Shown: positions 8,437-18,363 of the stretch, in pieces | Layout of the letters: each line of letters starts with the position of its first letter | Position numbering within the stretch: position 1 is the first letter of the stretch | Assembly: GCA_023954135.1 (NCBI GenBank) | Contig: JAMLIN010000013.1 | Coordinates: forward strand, 1 to 64,000 | Source: Burkholderiaceae bacterium | Lineage (GTDB): Bacteria; Pseudomonadota; Gammaproteobacteria; Burkholderiales; Burkholderiaceae_E | Direction: 5' to 3' | Length of the DNA stretch: 64,000 nucleotides | Notes under the pieces: model-generated | What the model was told of the DNA's origin: nothing | The model's input: only the letters and a program-made list of their open reading frames with translations | Database searches by the model: none | Program-made: the position numbers and the translations under genes

Positions 8437-10146
8437 ATGCAGCGAAGCTGCGTGATCCCGATGCCTGGTACGCCGGACCCGCTCGCCGCTGAACTGCGCC
8501 CGACGGCTGGCCCGGTCGTCGGGGCGCGGGCGCCCGATCGGGTCCGCGGCGCCCGCCCCGATCTCCTGCGGACGGGGGCGATCCTGGTGGCCCTGTTCAC
8601 CGCCGCGCCGGTGATCGCGCTCGGTTTCGTTGCCGCCAGCCAGGGCGAGATCGCCGGCACGCTCGACCATCTGTTCGCGACCGTATTGCCCGGCTACATG
8701 CTCACCACCGCCTGGGTGTCGATCGTGGTGGTCGCGCTGGCGCTGCTGTTCGGCGTGTCCTGTGGCTGGCTGGTCGCCCGCTACCGCTTTCCGGGCCAGC
8801 GCATCGTCTCCTGGGCTCTGGTGCTGCCGCTGGCGATGCCGGGCTTCGTCATGGCTTACGCCTACACCCAGTTCCTCGAGGTGTCCGGCCCCTTGCAGGG
8901 AGCCCTGCGGGCGGCGACCGGCTGGGGCATCGGCGACTACTGGTTCCCCGACATCCGCACGCCGGTCGGAGCGGGCGTTTTCCTCGGCCTGTCCCTCTAT
9001 CCCTACGTCTATCTCTTCTCCCGGGCCGCGTTCGCCGAGGCCAATCCCTCGATGGCCGAGGCTGCACGCTCGCTCGGGCTGTCGCGCACCGCCGTCTGGT
9101 GGAGGGTCATCTGGCCGGTCGCCAGGCCGGCGATCGTCGCGGGAACCCTGTTGGTGCTGATGGAGACGCTCGCCGATTTCGGTGTCGTGGCGTATTTCGC
9201 CGTCGATACCTTCAGCGCCGGCATCTATCGCGCATGGCAGGGCATGGGCGATCGCGTCGGCGCCGCCCGGCTTGCGATCGTGCTGCTCGCCCTGGTCGGG
9301 ATGGTCGTCGTCCTCGAGCGGCGACAGCGCGGCAGGATGCGCTTCTTCGCCCGGGGCGGGGCGCAGCTCGCGCCGGTCGTGGCCGGCGGCTGGGCCGGAC
9401 TGCGCATGCTCGCCTGGTGCCTCGTGCCGATCGTCTTCGGCTTCGTCCTGCCGGCGCTGCTGCTGTTGTCGGGCTGGCTCGGCGGCGAAGCCGTGGTCGA
9501 CCCCCGGCTGGGCCGATGGGTGGCCAATACCGCCCTGATCGCCACCGTGGCGGCACTGGCGACCATGCCACTTGCCCTGTTCGGCGCCTATGCGGCGCGG
9601 CTCCATCCGGTGCGCCCGGTCCGCTGGTCGCTGGCGCTCGCCAACAGCGGCTATGCCTTGCCCGGCGTGGTTCTCGGGGTGGCACTGCTCGCCTTCGCCG
9701 GCGCCTTCGACCGCTGGGTCAGCCAGCCCCTGTTCGGTGCCGGCCTGTTCGGCGGCACGGTGTTCGCCCTGGTCTACTCGTACGGCGTGCGCTTCTTCTC
9801 GGTGGCCTACCAGGGGCTGGGCGCCGCGCTCGAGCGGATCAGCCCCTCCATGGACCAGAGTGCCCGCTGCCTCGGGCGCAGCCGTCTCGGGGTCCTGCGC
9901 GACGTGCACTGGCCGATGCTCAGGCGCAGTCTCGCGGCGTCCAGCCTGCTGGTGATGATCGAGTGCCTCAAGGAGCTGCCGGCGACCCTGGTCCTGCGGC
10001 CCTTCAATTTCGACACCCTGGCGGTGGTTGCCTACCAGTTCGCCAGCGACGAACGCCTGTCCGAGGCGGCGCTGCCGTCCCTGCTGATCGTGGTCGTCGG
10101 AATCCTGCCGGTGCTGATGCTGGCAAGGGCGCTCGCCCGGCGCTGA
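8437..10146 (+). CDS. fbpB: Iron ABC transporter permease with two fused permease domains (FbpB type)
   Basis: This is a 569-residue inner-membrane protein with about twelve hydrophobic helices arranged as two binding-protein-dependent permease domains, roughly residues 60-290 and 325-565. Each half carries an EAA-type loop that docks the ATPase: EAARSLGLSRTAVWWRVIWP in the first, and SARCLGRSRLGVLRDVHWP in the second. Fused permeases of this kind characterise the FbpB/SfuB ferric iron family. It pairs with the divergent ATPase gene. The ATG at 8437 has no good ribosome-binding site; ATG 8461 is an alternative that removes eight residues. Confidence 0.88.
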   Translation: MQRSCVIPMPGTPDPLAAELRPTAGPVVGARAPDRVRGARPDLLRTGAILVALFTAAPVIALGFVAASQGEIAGTLDHLFATVLPGYMLTTAWVSIVVVALALLFGVSCGWLVARYRFPGQRIVSWALVLPLAMPGFVMAYAYTQFLEVSGPLQGALRAATGWGIGDYWFPDIRTPVGAGVFLGLSLYPYVYLFSRAAFAEANPSMAEAARSLGLSRTAVWWRVIWPVARPAIVAGTLLVLMETLADFGVVAYFAVDTFSAGIYRAWQGMGDRVGAARLAIVLLALVGMVVVLERRQRGRMRFFARGGAQLAPVVAGGWAGLRMLAWCLVPIVFGFVLPALLLLSGWLGGEAVVDPRLGRWVANTALIATVAALATMPLALFGAYAARLHPVRPVRWSLALANSGYALPGVVLGVALLAFAGAFDRWVSQPLFGAGLFGGTVFALVYSYGVRFFSVAYQGLGAALERISPSMDQSARCLGRSRLGVLRDVHWPMLRRSLAASSLLVMIECLKELPATLVLRPFNFDTLAVVAYQFASDERLSEAALPSLLIVVVGILPVLMLARALARR

Positions 10147-10172
10147 TGTTGTCCGGATGCCGCCGGTCGAGC

Positions 10173-10202
10173 TTCACAGGCGCTTTTTCGTATGGTTATA
10201 AT
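10173..10202 (+). promoter_or_regulatory. Sigma-70 promoter of tRNA-Val
   Basis: A -35 hexamer TTCACA (10173-10178) and a perfect -10 TATAAT (10197-10202) are separated by 18 bp. The predicted start lies about 5-7 bases after the -10, just before the tRNA at 10212. Confidence 0.75.
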
Positions 10203-10211
10203 GGCGGGCTT

Positions 10212-10288
10212 AGGCGCGTAGCTCAGTTGGTTAGAGCACCACCTTGACATGGTGGGGGTCGTTGGTTCGAATCCAATCGCGCCTACCA
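10212..10288 (+). tRNA. tRNA-Val (anticodon GAC)
   Basis: This is a 77-nt cloverleaf. The 7-bp acceptor stem pairs AGGCGCG (10212-10218) with CGCGCCT (10278-10284). A standard D arm, an anticodon stem CCACC/GGTGG around loop TTGACAT giving anticodon GAC, and a TTCGAAT T-loop are present. The discriminator A and the 3' CCA are encoded. A terminator lies about 120 bases downstream. Confidence 0.97.
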
Positions 10289-10405
10289 GGCTTGCATACG
10301 GCTCGCCGTATCGGACCGGAGTACCGACCATGTCCTCGTTGCGAACTACGACCGCTTGCTGAAACAGGCACGAGCGCGCACGATGGGTGCTTCGAGGTAA
10401 GGAAG

Positions 10406-10432
10406 AAAGTGCGGCTCGCCGCACTTTTTTTT
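10406..10432 (+). terminator. Rho-independent terminator after tRNA-Val
   Basis: The stem AAAGTGCGGC / GCCGCACTTT with a 2-base loop is followed by eight T residues. It ends the tRNA-Val transcript 60 bases before the thrS start, unless it acts as an attenuator for thrS. Confidence 0.85.
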
Positions 10433-10491
10433 CGCCCGCGCCCCTGGCCGGCAGGCCGGCGGCAGGCGCGGGCGCAGCTTCAGGAAAGAGC

Positions 10492-12417
10492 GTGATCCAG
10501 ATCAGTCTGCCGGACGGCTCCGTCCGCGAATTCGAAGGCCCGGTGACCGTCGCCGAGGTGGCCCGGTCGATCGGCGCGGGGCTCGCCAAGGCCGCCCTGG
10601 CCGGGCGCGTCGACGGCCAGCTGGTCGACACGAGCCATCGGATCGACCACGACGCATCACTCCAGATCGTGACCGCCCGCGACGCCGACGGCATCGAGGT
10701 GCTGCGGCATTCGACCGCCCACCTGCTGGCCTATGCGGTCAAGAGCCTCTATCCGGACACGCAGGTCACCATCGGGCCGGTCATCGAGAACGGCTTCTAC
10801 TACGACTTCGCCCGCGAGCGCCCGTTCACGCCCGAGGACCTCGTGGCGATCGAGAAGAGGATGACGGAGCTCGCCGCGAAGGACGAGACAGTGGTCAGGG
10901 AGGTCTGGCAGCGCGACGACGCGGTGGCCTTCTTCCGTTCCATCGGCGAGGAGTACAAGGCCGAGATCATCGCCGCGATTCCCGAGGACCAGGCGATCAC
11001 CCTGTATCGCGAGGGCGAGTTCGTCGACCTCTGCCGCGGTCCGCACGTGCCCTCGACCGGCAAGCTGCGGGTCTTCAAGCTGCTCAAGGTCGCCGGCGCC
11101 TACTGGCGGGGCGATTCGCGCAACGAGATGCTGCAGCGGATCTATGGCACCGCCTGGGCGAGCAAGGAGGACCAGGCGGCCTACCTGCACATGCTCGAGG
11201 AAGCCGAGAAGCGCGACCATCGCCGCCTCGGGCGCGAGCTCGACCTGTTCCACCTGCAGGACGAGGCGCCGGGGATGGTGTTCTGGCACCCGAAGGGCTG
11301 GACGCTGTGGCAGCAGATCGAGCAGTACGTGCGCGGGGTGTATCGCGATAGCGGCTACCAGGAAGTGCGCTGCCCGCAGATCCTCGACGTCAGCCTCTGG
11401 AAGCGCTCGGGGCACTGGGACAACTACAAGGAGGGCATGTTCTTCACGGGCGACGCCGACGAGCGCCAGTTCGCCGTCAAGCCGATGAACTGCCCGGGCC
11501 ATGTCCAGATCTTCAACTCGGCGCTGCGCAGCTACCGGGAGCTGCCCCTGCGCTACGGCGAGTTCGGCGCCTGCCACCGCAACGAGCCCTCGGGCGCGCT
11601 GCATGGGCTGATGCGGGTGCGGGCCTTCACCCAGGACGATGGCCATGTCTTCTGCACCGAGGCCCAGATCGAGCCGGAGGTCACCGCCTTCCACCAGCAG
11701 GCGATGGCCCTCTACCGCGATTTCGGCTTCGAGGACATCGGCCTGAAGATCGCCCTGCGGCCCGAGAAGCGGATCGGCGACGACGGCATCTGGGACCGCG
11801 CCGAGGAAGCCCTGCGGGCGGCGCTGCGCCGCTGCGACGTCCAGTGGGAGGAACTCCCGGGCGAGGGCGCGTTCTACGGACCGAAGATCGAGTACCACAT
11901 GAAGGACTCGATCGGCCGGAGCTGGCAGGTCGGGACCATGCAGGTGGATTTCATGATGCCCGAGCGGCTCGACGCCGAATACGTCGCCGAGGACAATTCC
12001 CGCCGCCGGCCGGTCATGTTGCACCGCGCGATCGTCGGTTCCATGGAGCGATTCACCGGCATCCTGATCGAGCATCATGCCGGCGCCATGCCGATGTGGC
12101 TCGCCCCGGTGCAGGCGGTCGTGATGAGCATTACCGAGGCCCATGCCGACTATGCGGCTTCCGTTGCACAACTGTTGAGAAAACAAGGGTTTAGGGTCGA
12201 AGCCGATTTGCGCAACGAGAAGATCAGCTATAAAATCCGCGAGCACAGCCTGCGCAAGGTCCCGTACCAGCTCGTGGTCGGCGAACGAGAGCGCGAGGCT
12301 GGCAGGGTGGCCGTCCGCGCCCGAGGGGGGAAAGACCTCGGGGCGATGGCCATTCATTCGTTCGTCGAACGGCTTTCCGACGACGTTTCGAGCAAGCGCA
12401 GCAACCCGTCCGGTTGA
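10492..12417 (+). CDS. thrS: Threonine--tRNA ligase
   Basis: This is a 641-residue class II synthetase that charges tRNA-Thr. In order it has an N-terminal TGS domain (about 1-60), an editing domain with [12 protein letters not shown] and the YYDF region, the catalytic core with motif 2 ([20 protein letters not shown]) and motif 3, and the C-terminal anticodon-binding domain. The GTG at 10492 was chosen because it follows AGGAAAG by six bases and begins the TGS domain; length then matches the E. coli enzyme (642). The open frame extends upstream through the terminator, which is not coding. It heads the thrS-infC-rpmI-rplT-pheST block. Confidence 0.96.
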   Translation: MIQISLPDGSVREFEGPVTVAEVARSIGAGLAKAALAGRVDGQLVDTSHRIDHDASLQIVTARDADGIEVLRHSTAHLLAYAVKSLYPDTQVTIGPVIENGFYYDFARERPFTPEDLVAIEKRMTELAAKDETVVREVWQRDDAVAFFRSIGEEYKAEIIAAIPEDQAITLYREGEFVDLCRGPHVPSTGKLRVFKLLKVAGAYWRGDSRNEMLQRIYGTAWASKEDQAAYLHMLEEAEKRDHRRLGRELDLFHLQDEAPGMVFWHPKGWTLWQQIEQYVRGVYRDSGYQEVRCPQILDVSLWKRSGHWDNYKEGMFFTGDADERQFAVKPMNCPGHVQIFNSALRSYRELPLRYGEFGACHRNEPSGALHGLMRVRAFTQDDGHVFCTEAQIEPEVTAFHQQAMALYRDFGFEDIGLKIALRPEKRIGDDGIWDRAEEALRAALRRCDVQWEELPGEGAFYGPKIEYHMKDSIGRSWQVGTMQVDFMMPERLDAEYVAEDNSRRRPVMLHRAIVGSMERFTGILIEHHAGAMPMWLAPVQAVVMSITEAHADYAASVAQLLRKQGFRVEADLRNEKISYKIREHSLRKVPYQLVVGEREREAGRVAVRARGGKDLGAMAIHSFVERLSDDVSSKRSNPSG

Positions 12418-12462
12418 GTGCCCGCCGGGTCGGATCATTGATGAATCGAGGGAGAACAAAGC

Positions 12463-12987
12463 ATCGCTACCAATGTTCGAAGCCACCGTATAAACGGTGA
12501 AATTCATGTTCCGGAGGTACGTCTTTCGGGGGTGGACAACGAGGCGATCGGGATCGTCGCGACGCGCGAGGCGCTGCGAATGGCCGAGGAAGCGGGGGTC
12601 GATCTCGTAGAGATCGCGCCGCAGGCCGATCCGCCCGTATGCCGTCTGATGGACTACGGCAAGTTCAAGTACCAGGAACAGAAGCGAGCGCACGAGGCGA
12701 GGGCGAAGCAGAAGATCATCCAGGTCAAGGAGGTGAAGTTCCGCCCCGGGACCGACGACGGTGACTACAAGGTGAAGCTTCGGAACATCGTCCGGTTCAT
12801 CGAGGAAGGCGACAAGGTCAAGGTGACCCTGCGTTTCCGGGGCCGCGAGATGGCGCACCAGGAGTTCGGGGTCAGGCTGCTCGAGAAGCTGCGCGCCGAC
12901 GTGGAAGAGCTGGTCCAGGTCGAGTCCATGCCGCGGCTCGAAGGACGGCAGATGGTGATGGTGCTGGCGCCGAAGCGCAAGAACTGA
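12463..12987 (+). CDS. infC: Translation initiation factor IF-3, with ATC start codon
   Basis: This is a 174-residue IF-3, which binds the 30S subunit and discriminates initiator tRNA pairing. The true reading frame begins with ATC at 12463, preceded by GAGGGAG (12448-12454). The residues that follow ([20 protein letters not shown]) are the conserved IF-3 N-terminus, and an in-frame TGA at 12442 rules out a longer product. A GTG start at 12532 would remove 23 conserved residues. The N-domain, lysine-rich linker helix and C-domain ([26 protein letters not shown]) are complete. Rare start codons of infC support autoregulation in E. coli (ATT there); here ATC plays that part by inference. Confidence 0.9.
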   Translation: MATNVRSHRINGEIHVPEVRLSGVDNEAIGIVATREALRMAEEAGVDLVEIAPQADPPVCRLMDYGKFKYQEQKRAHEARAKQKIIQVKEVKFRPGTDDGDYKVKLRNIVRFIEEGDKVKVTLRFRGREMAHQEFGVRLLEKLRADVEELVQVESMPRLEGRQMVMVLAPKRKN

Positions 12988-13136
12988 TCACCTCGAGGTT
13001 TCGTGCCCGCCCGCGGGGCACACACCGGGATGGCGGGTCTTCCCGCCGTCGCGGCAATACAAGCCGAGCAGGTCTTCCGAAGTTCCGGCCGATGGCCGGG
13101 CACCTGTCGAGGCATTAGAAGAGCGAAAGGGTCGAT

Positions 13137-13334
13137 ATGCCCAAGATGAAGACCAAGCGGGGCGCTGCGAAGCGCTTCAAGATCCGCGCTGGCGGCACCG
13201 TCAAGCGCGGGCAGGCGTTCAAGCGCCACATCCTTACCAAGAAGACCACCAAGAACAAGCGTCAGCTGCGCGGCGCCACCAATGTCCACCCGGCCGACGT
13301 CCCGTCGATCCGGGCCATGATGCCGTACGCGTAA
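13137..13334 (+). CDS. rpmI: 50S ribosomal protein bL35
   Basis: This 65-residue basic protein begins [14 protein letters not shown] and carries the KRHILTKK motif typical of bL35, a component of the large ribosomal subunit. An AAAGGG ribosome-binding site precedes the ATG. It lies between infC and rplT as in most bacteria, 12 bases before the rplT start. The length equals the usual 64-66 residues. Confidence 0.97.
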   Translation: MPKMKTKRGAAKRFKIRAGGTVKRGQAFKRHILTKKTTKNKRQLRGATNVHPADVPSIRAMMPYA

Positions 13335-13346
13335 GGAGACGAGAAC

Positions 13347-13709
13347 ATGCCTCGAGTCAAGCGCGGAGTAACGGCTCGCGCCCGTCACAAGAAGGTCCTC
13401 GCCGCCGCCAAGGGTTACCGCGGCCGACGCAAGAACGTCTACCGGGTTGCCGTCCAGGCGGTCATGAAGGCGGGCCAGTACGCCTATCGCGATCGCCGTG
13501 CGAAGAAGCGGGTCTTCCGCTCGCTGTGGATCACCCGGATCAACGCGGCCGCCCGTTCCCACGGGATCACCTACAGCGCCTTCATCAACGGTCTGAACAA
13601 GGCCGGCATCGGGCTGGACCGCAAGGTTCTCGCCGACATGGCGGTGCACGACAAGGCTGGCTTCGCCGCGGTGGTGAGCCAGGCCAAGGCCTCGCTGGGC
13701 GCCGCCTGA
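13347..13709 (+). CDS. rplT: 50S ribosomal protein bL20
   Basis: This is a 120-residue bL20, needed early in 50S assembly and able in some bacteria to repress its own operon. It starts [18 protein letters not shown], has the long basic N-terminal extension, and ends with the globular domain ([20 protein letters not shown]). A clear AGGAG lies before the ATG. It is the last gene before a strong hairpin terminator and the pheST pair. Confidence 0.97.
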   Translation: MPRVKRGVTARARHKKVLAAAKGYRGRRKNVYRVAVQAVMKAGQYAYRDRRAKKRVFRSLWITRINAAARSHGITYSAFINGLNKAGIGLDRKVLADMAVHDKAGFAAVVSQAKASLGAA

Positions 13710-13770
13710 CGGTCGGCAAGGCCGCAAGGCACTTGCGACGGACCGCCGCCGGACGGCGGCCCGGATCGGG

Positions 13771-13798
13771 ACGGGGCCTTCGCGGCCCCGTTCTTCAT
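13771..13798 (+). terminator. Rho-independent terminator after rplT
   Basis: An 8-bp stem ACGGGGCC / GGCCCCGT closed by TTCGC is followed by the T-rich TCTTCATT. It separates the ribosomal protein genes from pheS. No phenylalanine-rich leader peptide precedes it, so classic pheM-type attenuation is not supported. Confidence 0.75.
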
Positions 13799-13868
13799 TG
13801 GCGCATCGACCTTACCGCCCGGCGCCCTGCGGCGCCGCTTCCAGGTTCTCCTCAGGATCGAGTCGAAG

Positions 13869-14894
13869 ATGGATTCCAGTCAGACCCAAGCCCTCGTCGA
13901 TGAAGCGGCGGGCCTCGTCGCCTCCTGCGGCGACGCCAATGCGCTTGCCAATGCCAAGGCGCGCTTCCTGGGTCGCGACGGCCTGCTGACCCAGCGCATG
14001 AAATCGCTCGGCAAGCTCTCGGGCGCCGAGCGCGCCGCCGCGGGACGCGAGCTCAATGCCGCCAAGCAGCGCATCGAGGCCCTGCTCGCCGAGCGGGAGG
14101 CCGCCATCGAGGCGGCCCTGCTCGATGCCCGGCTCTCGGCCGAGGCGATCGACGTCACCCTGCCGGGACGCTCGGCGGGGCACGGCGGCCTGCATCCGCT
14201 GACCCTGACCATCGCCCGGGTCGAGGAGATCTTCCGCTCGATCGGCTTCGACGTCGCCGACGGGCCCGAGATCGAGGAGGACTTCTTCAACTTCACCGCC
14301 CTGAACACGCCGGCCGACCATCCGGCGCGTTCCATGCACGACACCTTCTACGTCGATCCGGTGGCCGGTGCCCAGCCGGGGCTGCTGCTGCGCACCCATA
14401 CCAGTCCGATGCAGATCCGCTACGCGCGGGCGCACCAGCCGCCGATCCGGGTGATCGCGCCGGGCAAGGCGTACCGGGTCGATTCCGACGCGACGCATTC
14501 GCCGATGTTCCACCAGGTCGAAGGCCTGTGGGTGGACGACGACATCAGCCTGGCCGACCTCAAGAACGTCTATGCGGACTTCCTCGCGCAATTCTTCGAG
14601 CGCGACGACATCGACCTGCGCTTTCGCCCCTCCTACTTCCCGTTCACCGAACCCTCGGCCGAGATCGACATGCGCTTCGCCGATGGCCCGCTCGCCGGGC
14701 GCTGGCTCGAGGTCAGCGGGGCGGGGCAGGTGCATCCGGATGTCGTGCGCAACATCGGTCTCGACCCGGAGCGCTATATCGGCTTCGCCTTCGGATCCGG
14801 GATCGAGCGCCTGACGATGTTGCGCTACGGCGTCGGCGACCTGCGAGTGTTCTACGAGAACGATCTGCGCTTCCTGCAGCAGTTCTCCCGCTAA
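13869..14894 (+). CDS. pheS: Phenylalanine--tRNA ligase alpha subunit
   Basis: This 341-residue protein is the catalytic subunit of the heterotetrameric PheRS. An N-terminal coiled-coil of about 85 residues, which contacts tRNA, precedes the class II core. Motif 1 lies near [12 protein letters not shown], motif 2 in the [12 protein letters not shown] region, and motif 3 in the [14 protein letters not shown] segment. Length matches the family (about 330-345). pheT follows after 18 bases, and the two are certainly co-transcribed. Confidence 0.97.
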   Translation: MDSSQTQALVDEAAGLVASCGDANALANAKARFLGRDGLLTQRMKSLGKLSGAERAAAGRELNAAKQRIEALLAEREAAIEAALLDARLSAEAIDVTLPGRSAGHGGLHPLTLTIARVEEIFRSIGFDVADGPEIEEDFFNFTALNTPADHPARSMHDTFYVDPVAGAQPGLLLRTHTSPMQIRYARAHQPPIRVIAPGKAYRVDSDATHSPMFHQVEGLWVDDDISLADLKNVYADFLAQFFERDDIDLRFRPSYFPFTEPSAEIDMRFADGPLAGRWLEVSGAGQVHPDVVRNIGLDPERYIGFAFGSGIERLTMLRYGVGDLRVFYENDLRFLQQFSR

Positions 14895-14912
14895 GAGGCC
14901 GGAGGCCCCGAG

Positions 14913-17306
14913 ATGAGATTCCCCGAGAACTGGTTGCGTACGTTCTGCTCGCCCGACTGGGATTCCGGCCGGATCGCCGAAGAGCTCACCATGGCGGGCC
15001 TCGAGGTCGAGGAGGCCCATCCGGTCGCGCCGGCCTTCACCGGCGTGGTCGTCGCCGAGGTCCGCAGCGTCGAGCCCCATCCCGATGCCGACAAGCTGCG
15101 GGTCTGCCAGGTCGATGCCGGCGAGGGACGCCTTCGCCAGATCGTGTGCGGTGCACCGAACGTCGCGGCAGGCCTGAAGGTTCCCTGCGCCCTGCCTGGC
15201 GCCGAGCTGCCCGGCGGGCTGGCGATCGCGCCCGTGAAGATGCGTGGCGTGGCAAGCGAGGGCATGCTCTGCTCGGCGCGCGAGCTCGGCCTGTCGGACG
15301 AGCATTCGGGCCTGCTGGTGCTCGACGCGGCAGCCGGTGTCGGCGACGACATCCGCCGCACGCTGGATCTCGACGAACAGGTCTACACGCTGAAACTGAC
15401 GCCGAACCTCGCCCATTGCCTGGGCGTTCTCGGCGTTGCCCGCGAACTCTCGGCGCTGTCGGGCGCTCCGCTGGTGCATCCGACGATCGAGCCGATTTCT
15501 CCATTAATTTCCGATAAATTGAATGTAAAGATCGAAAATTCCGATCTTTGCGGGCGATTCTCCGGCCGGATCATCCGTGGCGTGGACGCCCGGGCGCCGA
15601 CGCCCGCCTGGATGCGCTCGCGGCTCGAGCGCGCCGGCCAGCGTTCCATCTCGGCCCTGGTCGACATCTCGAACTACGTGATGCTCGAGGTCGGCCGACC
15701 GACCCATGTCTTCGATCTCGCGAAGATCCACGGCGGGCTCACGGTCCGCTGGGGGCGCGAGGGCGAATCGCTGGAGCTCCTCAATGGCCAGACGGTCGCC
15801 CTCGACACCAAGGTCGGGGTGATCGCCGACGAGCGCCAGGTCGAAAGCCTGGCCGGGATCATGGGGGGAGAAGCCACCGCCGTCGGTCTCGACACCACCG
15901 ACATCTACGTCGAGGCGGCGTTCTGGTGGCCGGCGGCGATCGCCGGCCGTTCGCGCCGCTTCAACTTCTCGACCGATGCCGGGCACCGCTTCGAGCGCGG
16001 CGTCGATCCGGCGACCACGGTCGAGCACATCGAGTACATCACCCGCCTGATCCTCGACATCTGCGGCGGCCAGCCCGGGCCGGTCGACGACCAGGTGACC
16101 GGACTGCCGCCGCGCGAGCCCGTGCGCATGCGCCCGGACCGGGCGCGCAAGGTGATCGGCGCGCCGGTGAGCGACGAGGAGATCGCCACCGCCTTCGGCC
16201 GGCTCGAGCTGCCCTTCGAGCGCGAGGGGGCGGACTTCATCGTCACGCCGCCGAGCTTTCGCTTCGATCTCGCGATCGAGGAGGACCTGATCGAGGAAGT
16301 GGCCCGGATCTGGGGCTATCAGCGCCTGCCGGTGCGTCCTCCCGTTGCTGCGATGCCGATGCGGCCGGCCCCCGAAGGGCGCCGGCCCCTGCTTGCGGTC
16401 AAGCGCGCGCTGGCGGCGCGCGACTTCCAGGAGGTCATCACCTACAGCTTCGTGGCGGCCGAGCTCGACCGGGCCGTTTCTCCGGTGCCCGCGATCCGGC
16501 TCACCAACCCGATCGCGGCGCAGATGGACGTCATGCGTACGAGCCTGTGGGGCGGCCTGCTCGAGACATTGCGCTCGAACCTGAATCGCAAGGCCACCCG
16601 GGTGCGGCTGTTCGAGGCGGGGCGGGTCTTTCGGGCGGATGAATCCGTGGCGTCGGGACCGTTCACCGTCGCCGGCGTCGACCAGCCGATGCGGCTCGCC
16701 GCGCTCGCTTACGGCCCGGCCCGGGAAGAGCAGTGGGGTCTGCCCACCCGGATGGTGGATTTCTTCGACCTGAAGGGTGATCTCGAATCGCTCATGCCCG
16801 GTCGGCTGGATTGCGAGGCGGTGGGCCACCCGGCCCTCCATCCGGGGCGTAGCGCCCGGATCCGGCTCGACGGCGAGCCGGCCGGCTGGATCGGCGAGCT
16901 TCACCCCAGCCTGATGGCGCGCTTCGAGCTCGCGCGGGCGCCGATCCTGTTCGAGGTCGAGCTGGCGCCGCTGCTGTCGGTCGAGGTGCCGGTGTACGAG
17001 CCGGTTTCACGCTTCCCGCCCGTGGTGCGCGACATCGCCCTGGTGGTCGATACCGCGATCGCAGCCGGCAGGATCACCGCCGAGATCGAGTTGGCATGCC
17101 GCGAGGAGGCTGCCGCAGCGAGCGTCAGACATGTTCGACTGTTCGACGAATATCGCGGTAAGGGTTTGGAAAATAAGGAAAAAAGCCTTGCCTTCCGGAT
17201 TTGGATGCAAGATACTCGCAAGACCTTGAGCGACGCCGAGGCCGCCAGTGCGGTCGACGCGATCGTGGTCCGTCTGGCCGACCGCTTCGGTGCGCGCCTG
17301 CGTTGA
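14913..17306 (+). CDS. pheT: Phenylalanine--tRNA ligase beta subunit
   Basis: This is a 797-residue PheRS beta chain with the usual domain series. It has an N-terminal tRNA-binding OB domain (B2, about 40-150), B3/B4 editing domains, B5 repeats, a catalytic-like core and a C-terminal anticodon-binding FDX domain ending near [13 protein letters not shown]. The start MRFPENWLR is typical, and GGAGG lies eight bases upstream. Length matches E. coli (795). A short patch of lower GC occurs near 15500-15545, within an otherwise intact frame. Confidence 0.97.
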   Translation: MRFPENWLRTFCSPDWDSGRIAEELTMAGLEVEEAHPVAPAFTGVVVAEVRSVEPHPDADKLRVCQVDAGEGRLRQIVCGAPNVAAGLKVPCALPGAELPGGLAIAPVKMRGVASEGMLCSARELGLSDEHSGLLVLDAAAGVGDDIRRTLDLDEQVYTLKLTPNLAHCLGVLGVARELSALSGAPLVHPTIEPISPLISDKLNVKIENSDLCGRFSGRIIRGVDARAPTPAWMRSRLERAGQRSISALVDISNYVMLEVGRPTHVFDLAKIHGGLTVRWGREGESLELLNGQTVALDTKVGVIADERQVESLAGIMGGEATAVGLDTTDIYVEAAFWWPAAIAGRSRRFNFSTDAGHRFERGVDPATTVEHIEYITRLILDICGGQPGPVDDQVTGLPPREPVRMRPDRARKVIGAPVSDEEIATAFGRLELPFEREGADFIVTPPSFRFDLAIEEDLIEEVARIWGYQRLPVRPPVAAMPMRPAPEGRRPLLAVKRALAARDFQEVITYSFVAAELDRAVSPVPAIRLTNPIAAQMDVMRTSLWGGLLETLRSNLNRKATRVRLFEAGRVFRADESVASGPFTVAGVDQPMRLAALAYGPAREEQWGLPTRMVDFFDLKGDLESLMPGRLDCEAVGHPALHPGRSARIRLDGEPAGWIGELHPSLMARFELARAPILFEVELAPLLSVEVPVYEPVSRFPPVVRDIALVVDTAIAAGRITAEIELACREEAAAASVRHVRLFDEYRGKGLENKEKSLAFRIWMQDTRKTLSDAEAASAVDAIVVRLADRFGARLR

Positions 17307-17332
17307 GAGTCTGCGGATTGCACCGGTACCCG

Positions 17333-17737
17333 ATGCCCATGTCAGAACCCGTCAACGATGCTTCGCTGGCAGGTCGGATAGACCTCGGCCGGTCCCTGAA
17401 GGAGCCGGAAGAGTCGACGGCCGCTATCGCGGCCGAGAGCTTCACCCTGACCAAGGCGGAGCTCGCCGAGATGCTCTTCGAGCAGGTTGGCCTGAACAAG
17501 CGCGAAGCCAAGGACATGGTCGAGACCTTCTTCGACGAGATCCGCGACGCCCTGCAGCGGGGCGAATCGGTCAAGCTCTCCGGCTTCGGGAACTTCCAGT
17601 TGCGCGACAAACCCCAGCGCCCGGGCCGCAATCCCAAGACGGGCGAGGAGATTCCGATCTCCGCCCGGCGGGTCGTCACCTTCCATGCGAGCCAGAAGCT
17701 CAAGACGCAGATCGAGGAGGCGGCGGCCTCGCGCTGA
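17333..17737 (+). CDS. ihfA: Integration host factor subunit alpha
   Basis: This is a 134-residue DNA-bending protein, half of the IHF heterodimer. The conserved core runs from [27 protein letters not shown] to [11 protein letters not shown]. It includes the intercalating Pro-containing arm ([12 protein letters not shown]). A 35-residue N-terminal extension precedes the core, compared with none in E. coli; it depends on the chosen ATG at 17333 (17339 is the alternative), and no strong ribosome-binding site helps decide. Its place just after pheT is conserved across proteobacteria. Confidence 0.93.
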   Translation: MPMSEPVNDASLAGRIDLGRSLKEPEESTAAIAAESFTLTKAELAEMLFEQVGLNKREAKDMVETFFDEIRDALQRGESVKLSGFGNFQLRDKPQRPGRNPKTGEEIPISARRVVTFHASQKLKTQIEEAAASR

Positions 17738-17775
17738 TCCTCGCGCGTCTATGACGTCTCCTGGCCGGACCTGAC

Positions 17776-18180
17776 ATGCAGAACAAGACCGACGCTCCCA
17801 AGAACCCCTTGCCGCCGATTCCGGCCAAGCGCTATTTCACCATCGGTGAGGTGAGCGAGCTCTGCGGCGTCAAGCCGCATGTGCTGCGGTACTGGGAGCA
17901 GGAATTCACCCAGTTGCGGCCGATGAAGCGCCGCGGCAACCGCCGCTACTACCAGCATCACGAAGTGCTGCTGGTGCGGCGGATCCGCGAGCTGCTCTAC
18001 GAGCAGGGCTTCACGATCAGCGGCGCGCGCAACCGGCTCGGCGAGCTGGCTCCCAATGCACGGAGTCGTGACGCCGAGAACATGCCGCCGGTCGACCCGA
18101 TCCACACCATCGCGGAAACCGACGTCCGGGCCACTCGCGCCGACCTGATGGCGGCGATCGAGCTGCTGCAGGAGGATTGA
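17776..18180 (+). CDS. MerR family transcriptional regulator
   Basis: This 134-residue protein has an N-terminal winged-helix MerR domain (residues 19-88): YFTIGEVSELCGVKPHVLRYWEQEF, then RRYYQHHEVLLVRRIRELLYEQGFTISGAR. The C-terminal half is short and lacks clustered cysteines, so metal sensing is unlikely. A MerR gene directly downstream of ihfA is common in beta- and gammaproteobacteria, but its target is not known to me. It lies 38 bases after ihfA and is probably in the same transcript. Confidence 0.88.
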   Translation: MQNKTDAPKNPLPPIPAKRYFTIGEVSELCGVKPHVLRYWEQEFTQLRPMKRRGNRRYYQHHEVLLVRRIRELLYEQGFTISGARNRLGELAPNARSRDAENMPPVDPIHTIAETDVRATRADLMAAIELLQED

Positions 18181-18224
18181 TCGGAAGCGCCGTCCGGATG
18201 CATCGGAAGCGTCGGCCGGATGCT
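18181..18224. repeat. 22-bp tandem direct repeat before tRNA-Pro
   Basis: Two adjacent 22-bp units (18181-18202 and 18203-18224) share the pattern TCGGAAGCG-CG-CCGGATGC with three differences. The second unit runs into the -10 box of the tRNA-Pro promoter. Confidence 0.55.
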
Positions 18225-18229
18225 ATAAT
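18224..18229 (+). promoter_or_regulatory. -10 box of tRNA-Pro promoter
   Basis: A perfect TATAAT ends ten bases before the tRNA. No good -35 is seen at 17-18 bp, so the tandem repeat upstream may supply an activator site. Confidence 0.6.
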
Positions 18230-18238
18230 TTCCGGCTT

Positions 18239-18315
18239 CGGGGCGTAGCGCAGTCTGGTAGCGCACTTGCATGGGGTGCAAGGGGTCGAGTGTTCGAATC
18301 ACTCCGTCCCGACCA
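18239..18315 (+). tRNA. tRNA-Pro (anticodon GGG)
   Basis: This is a 77-nt cloverleaf. The acceptor stem pairs CGGGGCG (18239-18245) with CGTCCCG (18305-18311), including one G-T pair. The anticodon stem CTTGC/GCAAG surrounds the loop ATGGGGT, which gives anticodon GGG. The T-loop TTCGAAT, discriminator A and encoded CCA are present. Confidence 0.96.
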
Positions 18316-18322
18316 ATGAATT

Positions 18323-18357
18323 CAACGGGTTGGCTTTAGCAAGAAGCCAACCCGTTG
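18323..18357 (+). terminator. Strong hairpin terminator after tRNA-Pro
   Basis: A perfect 14-bp stem (18323-18336 with 18344-18357, CAACGGGTTGGCTT pairing with its complement) has a 7-base loop. It starts eight bases after the tRNA CCA end. The T run after it is short (TGCTTT). Confidence 0.8.
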
Positions 18358-18363
18358 TGCTTT

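Noticed and set aside
10289..10491. Attenuator or T-box control of thrS
   Set aside because: T-boxes are not expected in this phylum and no specifier loop or T-box sequence is seen. The hairpin is most simply the tRNA-Val terminator.
12532..12987. infC starting at GTG 12532
   Set aside because: It would remove the conserved RINGEI segment, and the GTG has no ribosome-binding site at the right distance.
13710..13868. A pheM-type attenuation leader before pheS
   Set aside because: A terminator is present, but there is no start codon followed by a run of phenylalanine codons and no antiterminator stem that I can see.
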